Source: Ectocarpus siliculosus (Eukaryota; Sar; Phaeophyceae; Ectocarpales; Ectocarpaceae). Taken from it: a stretch of 64,000 bases of DNA. The DNA is taken from the NCBI GenBank assembly GCA_000310025.1, contig FN649751.1:2269402-2333401 (forward strand), given 5' to 3'. The notes below the pieces were generated by a model. The model was not told where the DNA came from. It saw only the letters and a program-made list of their open reading frames with translations, and searched no databases. The position numbers and the translations under genes are program-made. This document shows, piece by piece, positions 52,001-61,820 of the stretch (the first letter of the stretch is position 1; the number at the start of each line of letters is the position of its first letter).

Positions 52001-52190
52001 TCGGGGTGATCGATGTAGAGAGATCGTTCGCTCGTTCACCAAAAACCAGTAGTTGTGGGAGAGATCACAGCACTTGGTGGTTCCGCTTTGCCGTTGATTA
52101 GGGCTAGAATGTTTGCGGTTATATCTTTTGATGAGGAACCCAAGTTTGACTTTGTCGATGTCGTTGGTGTATTTTTCCGCAGTCGAATGA
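46036..52190 (+). CDS. DUF1499 protein with tripartite thylakoid-lumen targeting leader
   Basis: Function of DUF1499 is unknown. Exons: 46036-46092, 46328-46674, 51386-51584, 51845-51995, 52183-52190; 762 nt, 253 aa, phases consistent. Exon 1 is a signal peptide (MMPYRLFAAVVLLWASDGQ) joined to a Ser/Pro-rich transit stretch (LLSPKVPLGSTSSAASPPSS). From residue 74 a second hydrophobic segment (RSTLAAAGLALSLFISNPGS) ends in an AxA-like site near residue 95. That is the ER, plastid, lumen order expected in a heterokont. It has no twin arginine, so Sec-type import is likelier than Tat. The mature part carries the DUF1499 signature: SSENCLSTSAVKVPG, YILAEFPSKV, VDSVEFLVKPEDQIVLYRS. The last coding exon is only 8 nt and ends soon after RSVSRDTLF and the KIKERLE helix, shorter than usual; that junction is the weakest. 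Intron 2 (46675-51385) is 4.7 kb and repeat-laden. Confidence 0.87.
46784..47016. mobile_element. MITE-like copy 1 of the TACCGT family
   Basis: Left end TACCGTAGGCTACACAAGAT; right end on the opposite strand TACCGTAGGTTGACACAAGA. TIRs run about 45 bp, into the shared GATTTTCAAAG phrase. Flanked on both sides by TTGA, a possible 4 bp target duplication (a TA duplication would also fit because the ends read TA...TA). Lies in DUF1499 intron 2. Confidence 0.75.
48973..49345. repeat. Pair of diverged direct repeats
   Basis: The order TGTCACCGCT, then TGACGTCTT, then GGCGGACTGTTC occurs at 48992-49054 and again at 49287-49340. Unknown origin. Confidence 0.4.
49742..49814 (+). repeat. tRNA-like segment, possible SINE head or tRNA pseudogene
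   Basis: It has an A-box-like TGGTCAAGTGGT and a B-box-like GAGTTCGAATCCC about 40 nt apart. The ends (CGCCCCG and TGGGGTG) can pair with G-U wobbles like an acceptor stem. The D, anticodon and T stems pair poorly and no normal anticodon loop can be drawn, so a working tRNA is unlikely. Confidence 0.4.
50141..50830. pseudogene. Mosaic of TPR-exon relics in direct and inverted orientation
   Basis: Plus strand 50320-50370 reads EEALGSEHPSLAQRCCQ. Minus strand about 50460-50362 reads RAAVAMWYERCHATEEKALG followed by SEHPSLATALCQ. Plus 50487-50543 reads KEKALGSEHVRLSVVAKL. These match the kinesin-light-chain-type TPR (YERAL..REKALGPEHP). The outer blocks also match each other: VFRPKVLHFYSF (+, about 50665) and VFRPQVLDIYSF (-, about 50265). 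A 70 bp block with CACGGACACCTTCC recurs in the same orientation (50153, 50742). All pieces are short and broken. Ectocarpus is known for NB-ARC-TPR genes whose TPR exons shuffle; these look like debris of that process inside DUF1499 intron 2. Confidence 0.65.
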
Positions 52191-52198
52191 AGTTATCT

Positions 52199-52285
52199 AG
52201 TCTTCATTAACAGTCTTCATTAACAGTAACCTCCCGTTCAACCTCTTCATTAATAGTAACCCTCCCCCTTCAACCCCGCCTCCCC
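52199..52285. repeat. Short tandem/direct repeats (CTTCATTAA units)
   Basis: TCTTCATTAACAGT is repeated head to tail, followed by a third, changed unit embedded in a repeated AACC...TCCC...TTCAACC context. Confidence 0.7.
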
Positions 52286-52750
52286 ACTCTCCGCTTGGAC
52301 GCGATCTATCCTGTTTTCGATTCCACGGCTTTGCGTATGCTCAGGTATCCGAAATGACCTCGGATGGAACATGTACACGTACCGCGGAGAGTAGGCGGGT
52401 AAGAACACCATATCGGACGAGTTGTGCACCTCAGAAAACGTTCAGTGTAGTACGCAAGGAGGGTTCCATGGACAGCTGTAGGCGACGGTGGTGCGACCTA
52501 CGGTGTGGAGGTTAGTACAGGAGCTTGGTGAGAAGCGTGTGGAGGGACTTGGTCTTTCCTGGCACATTATGCCACTTTGTTTTCGTGTAGAAGCGATCTA
52601 ATGTATGGGACTGCTTGCTCAAAGAGAAATGAGTTGGCGAAGGGAGTTGTTGTTGTCGTTGTCTTCACATGGACCCCGTTCCGGTCTCTCCTCAGCAGTA
52701 CCTTCTGACATCCGTACCAGTTCAACTGACGCGGGCGCGTTCCGTGGTTA

Positions 52751-52971
52751 TACCGTATATGACACAAGATAACACACCCCCTGGACCGATTTTCAAAGCT
52801 CGATTACTCCACGACGAAGAGGATGCATAAATGAAACAATACGTTTTCGAACAGCTCTCGACGAGACGGTCCCAACGCCGCCGTTTTCGGCGCTGTGACT
52901 CTTCCTGCTGTTGAGAAATCGAGCTTTGAAAATCGGCCAAGGGGGTGTGTTATCTTGTGTCATATACGGTA
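52751..52971. mobile_element. MITE-like copy 2 of the TACCGT family
   Basis: Left end TACCGTATATGACACAAGAT; right end on the opposite strand is near identical (TACCGTATATGACACAAGAT). The interior is clearly homologous to copy 1 along its length (GATTACTCCAC.ACGAAGAGG and CAGCTCTCGACGAGA). Confidence 0.78.
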
Positions 52972-53087
52972 GGTCAACTACCCAAAGAGGGTACACATCC
53001 AAACTCTAGACTAATAATCAGAAGTTCGACTGCTGACCTACAAATGACCATCTTACCAGCGCACAGCAAGTAACGCTGTGAAGGATG

Positions 53088-53290
53088 CACAAGATTACCG
53101 CATCTCCTGGACCAATTTTTGAAGCCCGATTAGTCCAAAACGTGAACGAAGAGGATGTCACAATCAAATGATAAATGTTCGGATAGACTCTCGAAGAGAG
53201 GGTGTGAATGCCGCCATTTCGGCACCGTCACAGCAGTTATTCCTAACCTAAAGAGAACGCATGTTCAGCAAGCTCTCAAAATCGGTAATC
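53088..53290. mobile_element. MITE-like copy 3, degenerate
   Basis: Keeps the internal phrases CACAAGATTACC, TGGACCAATTTTTGAAGC, ACGAAGAGGATG and a mirrored GCTCTCAAAATCGGT, but has lost clean TIR ends. Confidence 0.55.
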
Positions 53291-54144
53291 TGCAACATTA
53301 CAACATTGTCCTCCAGTCCTCCAATGGTGTTGGCAACGCCAACTCCGTTCGAACAAGAACCTCGTGGAGTGGAGATTGATGAAAATAACCCCCGTTCACC
53401 TGCTCCCAACTTCTTCGCCTCTCCTGTCTCGTCTCTCCCGGGATTTATTGGATCGACGAAGTACAAAGCCGAGCCGCCGGTATGCCACGTCCAGCGCAAA
53501 GTGTGCATGTATGCATGTAAATCTACCCAGATCTCGGCTCTGTCTGCTGTCCGTACTCCGAGGTCAGGTGCCGTGCAACACAACGAGCTGGGACCGTCTT
53601 CCGCCAACTATCCAGCATCCAAGGAGTGATCGATCTCTGTTGACTTGAGTGCTGTCATTCTCAACGTTAGTGGGGAGCTCTGGCTTGGTGATGTGCACCG
53701 CCGTGCCCTGAACGCGCGCAGTTTTCCTCTACGCTCGCAAAACATGATGAGAACGCCGTGACTGCCTGAGTACAAACCCCGAAACTACTTCACATCCTCT
53801 CCGTACACAGTACAGTCTACCGTGCTTCGCGCTTCTGTTATAGCCACATCGCCTTGGGGGGGCTATGAGCGCACGGGAACGAGTCGTACTCAGCTTGCTC
53901 ACGGGGGCCACATGTAAGCGGAGAGCCGAAACGAGAAGCGTCGATATATGTAAGCAGTTCGTGTACGGGTACCCCTCACCCCAAACGGCAACACGGCATG
54001 TTGCCCACCACGAACAAGTTTTTACTGATGCAACGGCACATTTCTCTGCACTGCTGTGGACCAGAGCGTTGAATCTTCTCTGGCGGATATCTGATGACAA
54101 TAACTGCGGTGCAGCATGCACACATACGGCAATATTTGGACGTA

Positions 54145-54345
54145 TTGTGTAGGTTGCATAAGATACCACACCCCCTAGAAAGTTTGTCAAGCTTGATTAC
54201 TCTGCAGTTGTGGTGCCGAAATGGTGGCATTCGATCCATCTCGTCGAGATTTTTCCGAAAAGGTATCATCTTGTGTTGGCATCATAATTGTCGTGGAGTA
54301 ATCGAGCCTTGAAAATCCATCCAGGGGTGTGGTACATACTCCTAG
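54145..54345. mobile_element. MITE-like copy 4, inverted and degenerate
   Basis: Ends carry ATAAGATACCACACCCC and its mirror GGGGTGTGGTA. The interior matches copies 1 and 2 in reverse (CTCGTCGAGATTTTTCCGAA and GTGGAGTAATCGAGC). Confidence 0.6.
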
Positions 54346-56036
54346 AAGTGTAGATGCCAGACCCCTTCGGACGCTGGCTCTATTCCTATACTCTATCCAA
54401 ACCAACATAAAGCAACCTTCCCGCCGTGTTGCTATCAGTAGAGGACACCATGAAGAGGCGTTGTGTGGTTTGACACGTTCAGGTTTGGTGCTGGAGCTGA
54501 AATATCGAAGGCCGTACTGTAGTAGAGGCCTTCAATCTACGCAAAATTCTAGACCAAATTGGACTACACCCATTGCGACACCCCGTGTCTTGTAGTGCTT
54601 GTGCTCGCCGCCACGGACCGTAAACCCCTGAACGGCGGATCTTCAGCAGTAGCTAGTGGCACCAGCTACTGCGGAAAACCCGCAGTTCACGAGATTGGCG
54701 TCATCGGCGGCGACCACAAGCAGAAAAAGATACTGGGTGTCCATGGGGTGTCGGTTAATTTGCGGAGATTTGCGGAGATTGTAGGCCGCTACTTATAACC
54801 CTAGATATTACCACCCAAGAAGAAGATTTGAGCACACCCATACACACCCCGCTGCTATAGAGTGTCCTCTAGTGATACCAGTACTCAGGTGCAGTTAGAA
54901 TGCTAAACCGACCTTATTTGAGCGCCTACCGTTTTCGCTCTTTTGACTTGAATTTACGATAGTGTGATCTTTTATCTTGATTTCAAAGGGGGCGTGTGAA
55001 GGTAGACTCATTGTATATATGTTTTGAGCAGCATCTCTGCCGCCCCGTGCGAGAATGAACGATTTCTGTTTTACGCGATGCCTTTCGACTGGTCTTGTGT
55101 GCCTCGTGTGCATTTTCTGGTGCTATTGCGGTTTGTTTCAAAATCAGGCCCCGTGAACTGCAACTTATGCAAAACACACAAGCAATCAACCAGGGAGCAT
55201 TCGTGGGCGCTCCGATCCCTGCCTGGTCAAACCCTCTATCTGGTGTGCCGGCGTGGCCAGTGTCGCTGCCGGCTACCCATATTTTCAAACAAGCGGATGC
55301 ACGTGCATGCTTAGGAACTTTACGCATACCGCAGTTGCGCAGATTGGAACCTTGCGAGCACTATGCATGTACGTTGGTTGGCGACTACGGAGAGGTTGCA
55401 TGCAAAATGTGTACCCAGATCAGTCCACCAAGTTCTATGAGAGGCTTCTGTAGCAGTACAAAGCATGTGGTACGCGTGTTGGAGTATTGCGTGCTGCGCT
55501 TTGCAGATCAGACATATCGCGGTTTTATGCGCGGGCTGTCAGCTTGTGCAGGCACAAACAGCACGCCCGTCTGTTTTTTGCTACCGTTGAAACTGGGGGC
55601 TTCGGTCTACAAGACACATTTTGCCAACAAGTTCAGCTTCGCTCGTAATTACCGACCCACACACCCACAGCAGTAGGAGTACGCGCGATTTTGCTGCATA
55701 TGTCATTCCTCACGAGCCTTTCAACTCACCATTTTGGACATCCCCCCGCTCATTCGAACGTATCACACCGCTATCACGATCCACCCACATGCTGTTCTGT
55801 CGTATGTAGTAACGACATGCGCGGGCATCTGGTGGGTAAGGAAAAACGACCCGGCGATACTCCTTCCGCAAGTGTACCGCGAAGAATACAGGAAGACGGT
55901 TGCCGCTCGCAAGGAACAAAGGTAGGAGTGCATCGGCTTTCTTCTTGTCTAAAAGGTACACGAGTTGAGTGGACAGGGAATGGATGGATGGGTGACCTTT
56001 TAGTAGCGCACAAAGACAAATAATGAGAGCAGAGTT

Positions 56037-56044
<8 letters not shown>

Positions 56045-56096
<52 letters not shown>
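56045..56096. repeat. (AG)26 microsatellite
   Basis: About 52 bp of uninterrupted AG dinucleotides in intergenic DNA. Confidence 0.97.
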
Positions 56097-56100
<4 letters not shown>

Positions 56101-56881
56101 GGAGGGGGGAAGGGAGAGACAGTTTTGGTGTGTTTTGAGGTCCAATAGATCTACTGAACCGGAGGCACGCCCGATTTGGCTACTTGAATCAAGCTGTGGC
56201 CCAGCATCTTGATATACATTTTGCTGCCGAGGACTGCGTTTTCTGTTGGATAGTGCTATGCTGAATTTAGCTCAACGCTTCTTCCCTGCTCGTACCTCTC
56301 CCACCCCGTATCCCGCGCATATCCCCTCCTCTTTGTACCCCTCTCATCCTCTGCGTGTCCCGCTCTGCCCCCTCATACCAACCAAACTTCCTGCAAACTT
56401 CGAACGCCCGTTTGCAGACAAACGGAGCGGGCATTTGCAGAACAACAATTTTTTTCTGATGAGCAATCTAAAATCGACGAGGAGCAGCAACGGCCGCAGC
56501 AACGTCGACGACGATGATGGCGTGACAGCTAGTGGAACTTTTGGTGCTACTCTAGACGTCACAAGCCACGACTCTTCGGCATACATCCGCGTATCCAAGA
56601 TCTAAGGCGTCGTGCGTCAGAGGTTTGCGTATGGGTTGCCGTAAGCCTCAGTTGTGCAGGAGTAATGCGCCATCGAATACGATGGAGACGTAGCTGTACG
56701 CCTGAGCCAGAAAGGACGACAAAGATAGATGGCTGAGACGGCTTCATCATGCCCATGAGCAGTGGCAGCATGTGGCAGCGCCGCGGAGCCTGTGTTGCCT
56801 TTTTGGAAGGATTGCACACCCTGTACAAATACAAATAACAAATACAAATAATAGTTGCGGGTATTTGTCCAGGGCAGTATT

Positions 56882-57235
56882 TGCCTCCAGACAAATATTT
56901 GCGCAGGTTCTCAGGAGAGTATTTGCCTGCAGGCAAATATTTGTGCAGGTTCTCAGGAGAGTATTTGCCTGCAGACAAATATTTGCGTAGGTTCTCAAGA
57001 AAGTATTTGCCTGCAGGCAAATATTTGCGCAGGTTCTCAAGAAAGCATTTGCCTGCAGGGAAATATTTGCGCAGGTTCTCAAGGAAGTATTTGCCTGCAG
57101 GCAAACATTTGTGCAGGTTCTCAAGGAAGTATTTGCCTGCAGGCAAATATTTGTGCAGGTTCTCAAGAAAGTATTTGCCTCTAGACAAATATTTACGCAG
57201 GTTCTCAAGAAAGTATTTGCCTGCAGACAAATGTA
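56882..57235. repeat. 42 bp tandem array A, 8 units
   Basis: Units start at AGGTTCTC, at 56905, 56947, 56989 and every 42 bp to about 57199. Each carries the palindrome TATTTGCCTGCAGGCAAATA or a near variant. Confidence 0.93.
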
Positions 57236-57654
57236 TTTGCGCATGCGGAGATATTGACCTCTTCGGCCTACAAGTAAGTACGTATGCACAAATGAGACCG
57301 TTGAGCCCGGTGTATTTGCAGCCGCAAATAAATATCAATTGGTGTTTTTGGGCCCTTGATTTTTCTTGTTTTTTGCCACAGGAGTTGACTCATCATCCAA
57401 CGATACGGAATGAGTGAGATGGTGGAGGGGTTGTGGCGTCGGCGAGTGTGGCCGTGCGTGGCTGTTGTAGATTGATCCTGTTTTTTTCCACCCCGATCAA
57501 CGGATATTTCAGATGCCCGCTTCAGCGATGGGCTTCTGTATTTCCGAGACCAATCTCCCATCGCATGCATGACATGCGGCTAGTCTCTCCCTCAGACTCT
57601 CCCCGCAGTACCAGCTGTTTTTTTCAAAATATTTGTCAGGACAAATACAATAAT

Positions 57655-58075
57655 ATTTGCGCAGGTTCTCGATAAAGTATTTGCCTACAGACAAATATTT
57701 GCGCAGGTTCTCAGGAGAGTATTTGCCTACAGACAAATATTTGCGCAGGTTCTCAGGAGAGTATTTGCCTGCAGGCAAATATTTGTGCAGGTTCTCAGGA
57801 GAGTATTTGCCTACAGGCAAATATTTGTGCAGGTTCTCAAGAGAGTATTTGCCTCTAGACAAATATTTGCGCAGGTTCTCCAGAAAGTATTTGCCTGCAG
57901 ACAAATATTTGCGCAGGTTCTCAAGAAAGTATTTGCCTACAGACAAGTATTTGCGCAGGTTCTCAAGAAAGCATTTGCCTGAAGGCAAATATTTGCGCAG
58001 GTTCTCAAGAAAGTATTTGCCTACAGGCAAATATTTGTGCAGGTTCTCAAGAAAGTATTTGCCTGCCAGACAAAT
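57655..58075. repeat. 42 bp tandem array B, 10 units
   Basis: The same unit in the same orientation as array A, with AGGTTCTC at 57663 and every 42 bp to 58041. Variants within the palindrome centre (GCAGGC, ACAGAC, CTAGAC) recur in both arrays. Confidence 0.93.
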
Positions 58076-58103
58076 ACCAAATACTGTATTTGTACAGGGT
58101 GTG

Positions 58104-58761
58104 AAGGATTGCGATTGGACCCACGGCTGTGCGCTCAAATCGCCAACAAGTTTGTTTTCGTGCGACCGGACGTGAAGTTCAGCACATGACTTTGCATAGC
58201 TGAGAAAAATCCAAAGCCCATGCGAGAAATGAGGGGAGCCCGGACGACCCCTCTGACGTGTGTACTCTGCTCGGGCAAGCTAACCATGAGACACGCGTTG
58301 AACCTCCGCCCTGTGTATCACGAGTGCGGTCGGCAACTCTCTAACCCACAAGCGTTTCCTTTTTCACATTTTCCCGAGACACACGATGGCAGCGTAGGTT
58401 CCTTGAAACTTGGCAATTTCTGACACGACCCCGTCAACGTTTTGGTAGATCCAAGGTTTTAACAGTGTACCATTGTTTTTTGTCTGGGAGAAAATTCCGC
58501 GCTATCGTCGCGTTACTTGGCCGACCACCGTCGGATACACCCTAGAGCAACGGTACCTGCTGGCCCTGATAGCGCATAGTTCGAACTGATGGGCACTACT
58601 GTGTCGAAAACAAGTCGTCGAACTATCGAGCAGTGGACCACCCGTGGGAGTTCAGATGGACTGTTTTCCTCCAACGTCTTGCACACAACGCTCGAGACTC
58701 GAGACCATATCCTGAAAATGGACCAAATCCACCGCAGTGCGAACACGGCTGTGTGCCACTC
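58104..58761. other. Short intergenic gap
   Basis: From the hAT-like element to the stop codon of the IQ/WW gene. Begins with the right target duplication (58104-58111). Probably 3' UTR of the minus-strand gene. No other feature seen. Confidence 0.5.
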
Positions 58762-61700
58762 TCACAGGCTTGCCATTATTATCTTCTCCGACAAGAGACC
58801 CCGTGCCCTAGCCGCACGCCATGCGCACTGAATATCCACGGCGGCAGTGGTAATATGTTCGGCGCACAAGCTATGCCACGGCATCCGTTCTACAACTGCA
58901 TGTTCTCCGTCCGTCGCCACGTTCTCGCCGACGCGATCACCAACGTGTTCATCTTCGCCACCCCCACCCGCCACTCCTGCCAAAGAGCTGCAGATTCCAT
59001 CATCGCTATCGACATGGGACAAAGAAAAGCCTCTTTTCCTTCGTCCGCCAAAGCCGAACCCGAAAGGCTTAGTCCACTGGCTACAATTTGTTTCGCGGCA
59101 GACATAAAACGGGTGTTGGTACTCCTCGTCAAAGTACTCGACGAATCGGGCGTTAACCGCAGCGATTGTTTGCGACCGTTCGAGACGAGATCGTACGACA
59201 GCCTGTAGTTTGACGACGGCCCTGAGAAGCACAGACTCTTGCTCTCCGACCTCGTCTGCGGTTTCTGCTTCCGCCTGAGTCCACCACAATTCTTCTTTTC
59301 TCGGCAGCATTGGTGTGCCATCCTCGTCGTATACCGCCTGCCCCCCTTCTGCCCTAGCTCCCAGCCCCTGCTCGTTCGAAAGTGCCGCAGAGGAGCAACG
59401 CCTCCTTGGAGAAGACAATGGTTGGTCATCACTCCCCCGTGCCGAAGAAGAGTACAAACTAGCGTGCGTAGAAGTAATACCGTCTTCGTTGTCACCGATA
59501 GCCGTGGCACGTTTGGGCGCTTCTTCATGTTCTGCTATCCTTGTATTCTTCATTCCAGGTTGTCTTGATTTAAGCCCTCTATTTCTACGTCGTTCCCGCC
59601 ATCGCGCAACGCAACCGCGCACTAGAGTCTGCATTCGGATGGCAGCGGCATCCTCCAGCGCAAAGCGTCTCGTCAGCCTAGCCCTCGCGGTGAGCGAGGC
59701 CGCTTGCAGGGTCTGAGCGACCTCTAGTTGCTCGGCCAGCTGTTCGATATGGGCGGACAACGAAGAAGAGGAACAAGACAAGCTTGCTGTGCTAGTAGAA
59801 TCATGCTGGCGCTTCTCGAAACTATTAGAGACTTCCGGCGCTTTGTTCGCATCACCTCCACCCAACTTGTTCCCGAGTGAATGCTTGACTATTATTGCAT
59901 CCCGACTTTGCTGAACGGAATCCTCCGCGGTAGCACTTGAAGAGTCGGTGGCGGCGGCGGCCAACAGCTCCAGCTGAAACAGACGCTCATTTGCACAGGA
60001 AGTGGCGCTCTGAGCCGCTCGCACAGCCGACTCGGCTTTAGCGAGGCATTCTTCGCGAGGCGGATTGTTGCCCTCGTTGAGGAGGCGTGATAGCTCCGCC
60101 GCTCGGTTACTGGCGGACCGAACAGCGGCTTTCGCAGACGCAACGCTGATGAACGTTCTACTCCTGCTGTTATTGTGATTGTTGCAAGCTTGTTTCAAGG
60201 AAGGGTCGCCGCCGCGGGAATCGGCCTCCGTCGCTGCACCTTCGCCGTTGTCGGGAGCTTTCCGAGAGGGCTTGTCTTCGTCTGGGAGGGTGGTAGGACC
60301 AGTGGTCATGGCGGCGGCACCTGTCATAGCAGTTCCGCCGTGAATGGGAGCACCCCCCTTGTGCCCTGCTTTCCCTCGCTCTCGCCAAAAGGCCGCCATG
60401 GTTCCCTCTCCAGGCGCGGCAACGTCGATACCAACACCTACATCAACACGGCTACCATCACCTAGAGTACTACTCCCGCCACTACCAGGGCTGCATCCTC
60501 CAGCACCCCAGAACCACCCACTCGGTTGTGCTGCTCCAGTCCCCGAAGCCTCGCCCTTGCTGTTTCCAAGGTCATGGTGCACGCATCCTCTTGCCTTCGC
60601 CTCGGGTGGGACGACACCAGTGTTGTTGCGAAAGTTTGGGTTTGTTTGGGCTGAGGTACCGTTGGGGACGACAGGAAAATTCGACGGTCTGTACAGCTCG
60701 TCGTGCTCACGGATTGTTGCGAGGAACACATCGGTAGCACTCTCTGTTGCGATGCCTGAAGCTCTAGCTGACGACGCTGATGGTTTCTCGGCGGTCGTTG
60801 GTGGTGCCGACGATGACTTTCTTGGTGTAGAGCTCAGAGGCCACTTTTTTACAAGTGCGCGCCCAGCATGTACGATCTGGCGAAGGTCAGCTTCAACCTT
60901 GGCGGCGGCCGCTTGGTGTGTAGTTCTGTTGCATCGCTGCAGGTCTTGAAGCAAGCTCTCTTGCGTGTCCGACTTCTTCTGCCACTTTCAAGTTGTGTCG
61001 TGTCCGGTTTGGGGAGGACAGAAGCGTGTCATGGCCGGATAAAATGTACGGGGTGTCAAACAGTGAACACGGCGGTTGATCTTCGTCCGTTTCTCTGCCA
61101 TGGTGTTTTTTACTACAAGTACAATCCTACGCTAGAACTCCCCGAATGAAATTTGCGCGGAACAACCCGCCTAAAATGTGTAGCACTCAAGACTGCAGGG
61201 CACACCGCTAATTGTGAACGATAACTGGCGGCAAAAACTTCGTGAGCATTGAAAAAGAGCAACCGGTTGCCCTCGCCCACAAGAAAAGAAATGAACACTA
61301 ACAAGTCTATCTACGCAGATGGTGCAAGTGTACATCGTGCCGAGCAAAGACAGACAAACTTCCAACATGATACAAGATACTGTACGTAGGCCACTTACTT
61401 AGTCAGGCAAAGGAGTGTACCTACTGCTGTAGTACGGTGAGATACAGCAGCACTACTGTGTACAAACAGTACATACATCTAGGTAGTAGTCTACTGCCGT
61501 GTTGCCACGCCCGCCAGAGAGGAGAGAAAAAAATTGTAGTACGCCCTGACAATTGATGTGGTACTTACTTGCTGGAGCTGACGGCGAATATCCTCAGATG
61601 ATTGCCGTCTCCGCCGTAAGGATGTTGTACCCTCTCTACGTGTCTTCGACTCTACGGTTGCTGTTCCCCGCTCCTTTCCGGTACCTCTGTACATACAGAG

Positions 61701-61820
61701 CGACGCGGATAGGGTCAGAGAAGAACGCCGCGAGGGGCGAGCAGCGCCGCAATGTCTGCAGTACAAACAGCCCTTTTCTAGCCAGCAAGCACAGTCGGAA
61801 CACACTTCGGTTATCGCCAT
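58762..61820 (-). CDS. Zinc-ribbon, IQ-motif and degenerate WW-domain protein
   Basis: No named orthologue recognised. Exons: 61820-61569 and 60978-58762 (822 aa), with a strong donor (CAGCAA|GTAAGT) and both phases 0. The N-terminus has CxxC pairs (VCSDCACW and CLYCRHCGAARP, residues 7-27), as in a zinc ribbon. The middle is low-complexity Gly/Ala/Ser with a probable helical segment (SAKAAVRSASNRAAELSRL). Three IQ motifs fit calmodulin-type light chains: about residue 533 (MQTLVRGCVARWRERRR), about 675 (LQAVVRSRLER) and about 800 (IQCAWRAARARG). Between the second and third, YFDEEYQHPFYVCRETNCSQ followed by WTKP resembles a WW domain that has lost its first Trp. Likely role: calcium/calmodulin-responsive adaptor in the cytoplasm or flagellum (inference). 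Convergent with the DUF1499 gene. Confidence 0.78.

Larger units (their letters stand above)
52191..56814. other. Intergenic region with MITE-like copies and microsatellite
   Basis: Downstream of DUF1499. Holds a short tandem duplication (TCTTCATTAACAGT, 52199-52285), three MITE-like copies (52751, 53088, 54145) and a GA microsatellite (56045-56096). A plus-strand open frame at 55095-55676 (193 codons) and a short frame ending REEYRKTVAARKEQR (about 55878-55925) have no recognisable domain or splice partner, so I leave them uncalled. Confidence 0.5.
56815..58103. mobile_element. hAT-like non-autonomous TIR element with palindromic 42 bp arrays
   Basis: Both ends carry the perfect 19 bp inverted repeat CACACCCTGTACAAATACA. 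The element is bracketed by the identical 8 bp AAGGATTG (56807-56814 and 58104-58111), an intact target site duplication. 8 bp duplications point to the hAT superfamily (P elements also make 8 bp). It carries two tandem arrays and a ~400 bp unique middle (57240-57650) with no transposase. The long open frames that cross the arrays on both strands come from the repeat unit being 42 bp (14 codons) and stop-free; I do not treat them as genes. Confidence 0.88.

Noticed and set aside
55095-55676. 193-codon plus-strand open frame
   Set aside because: No recognisable domain, Cys-rich, no splice-supported partner and near degraded repeats.
55734-55925. Short open frame ending REEYRKTVAARKEQR
   Set aside because: The end looks protein-like, but I found no start exon or family; too little to call.
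56559-57338. 259-codon open frame over the 42 bp array (and similar frames on both strands to 58175)
   Set aside because: Produced by tandem repetition of a stop-free 42 bp unit inside a transposon; opposite strands give equally long frames.
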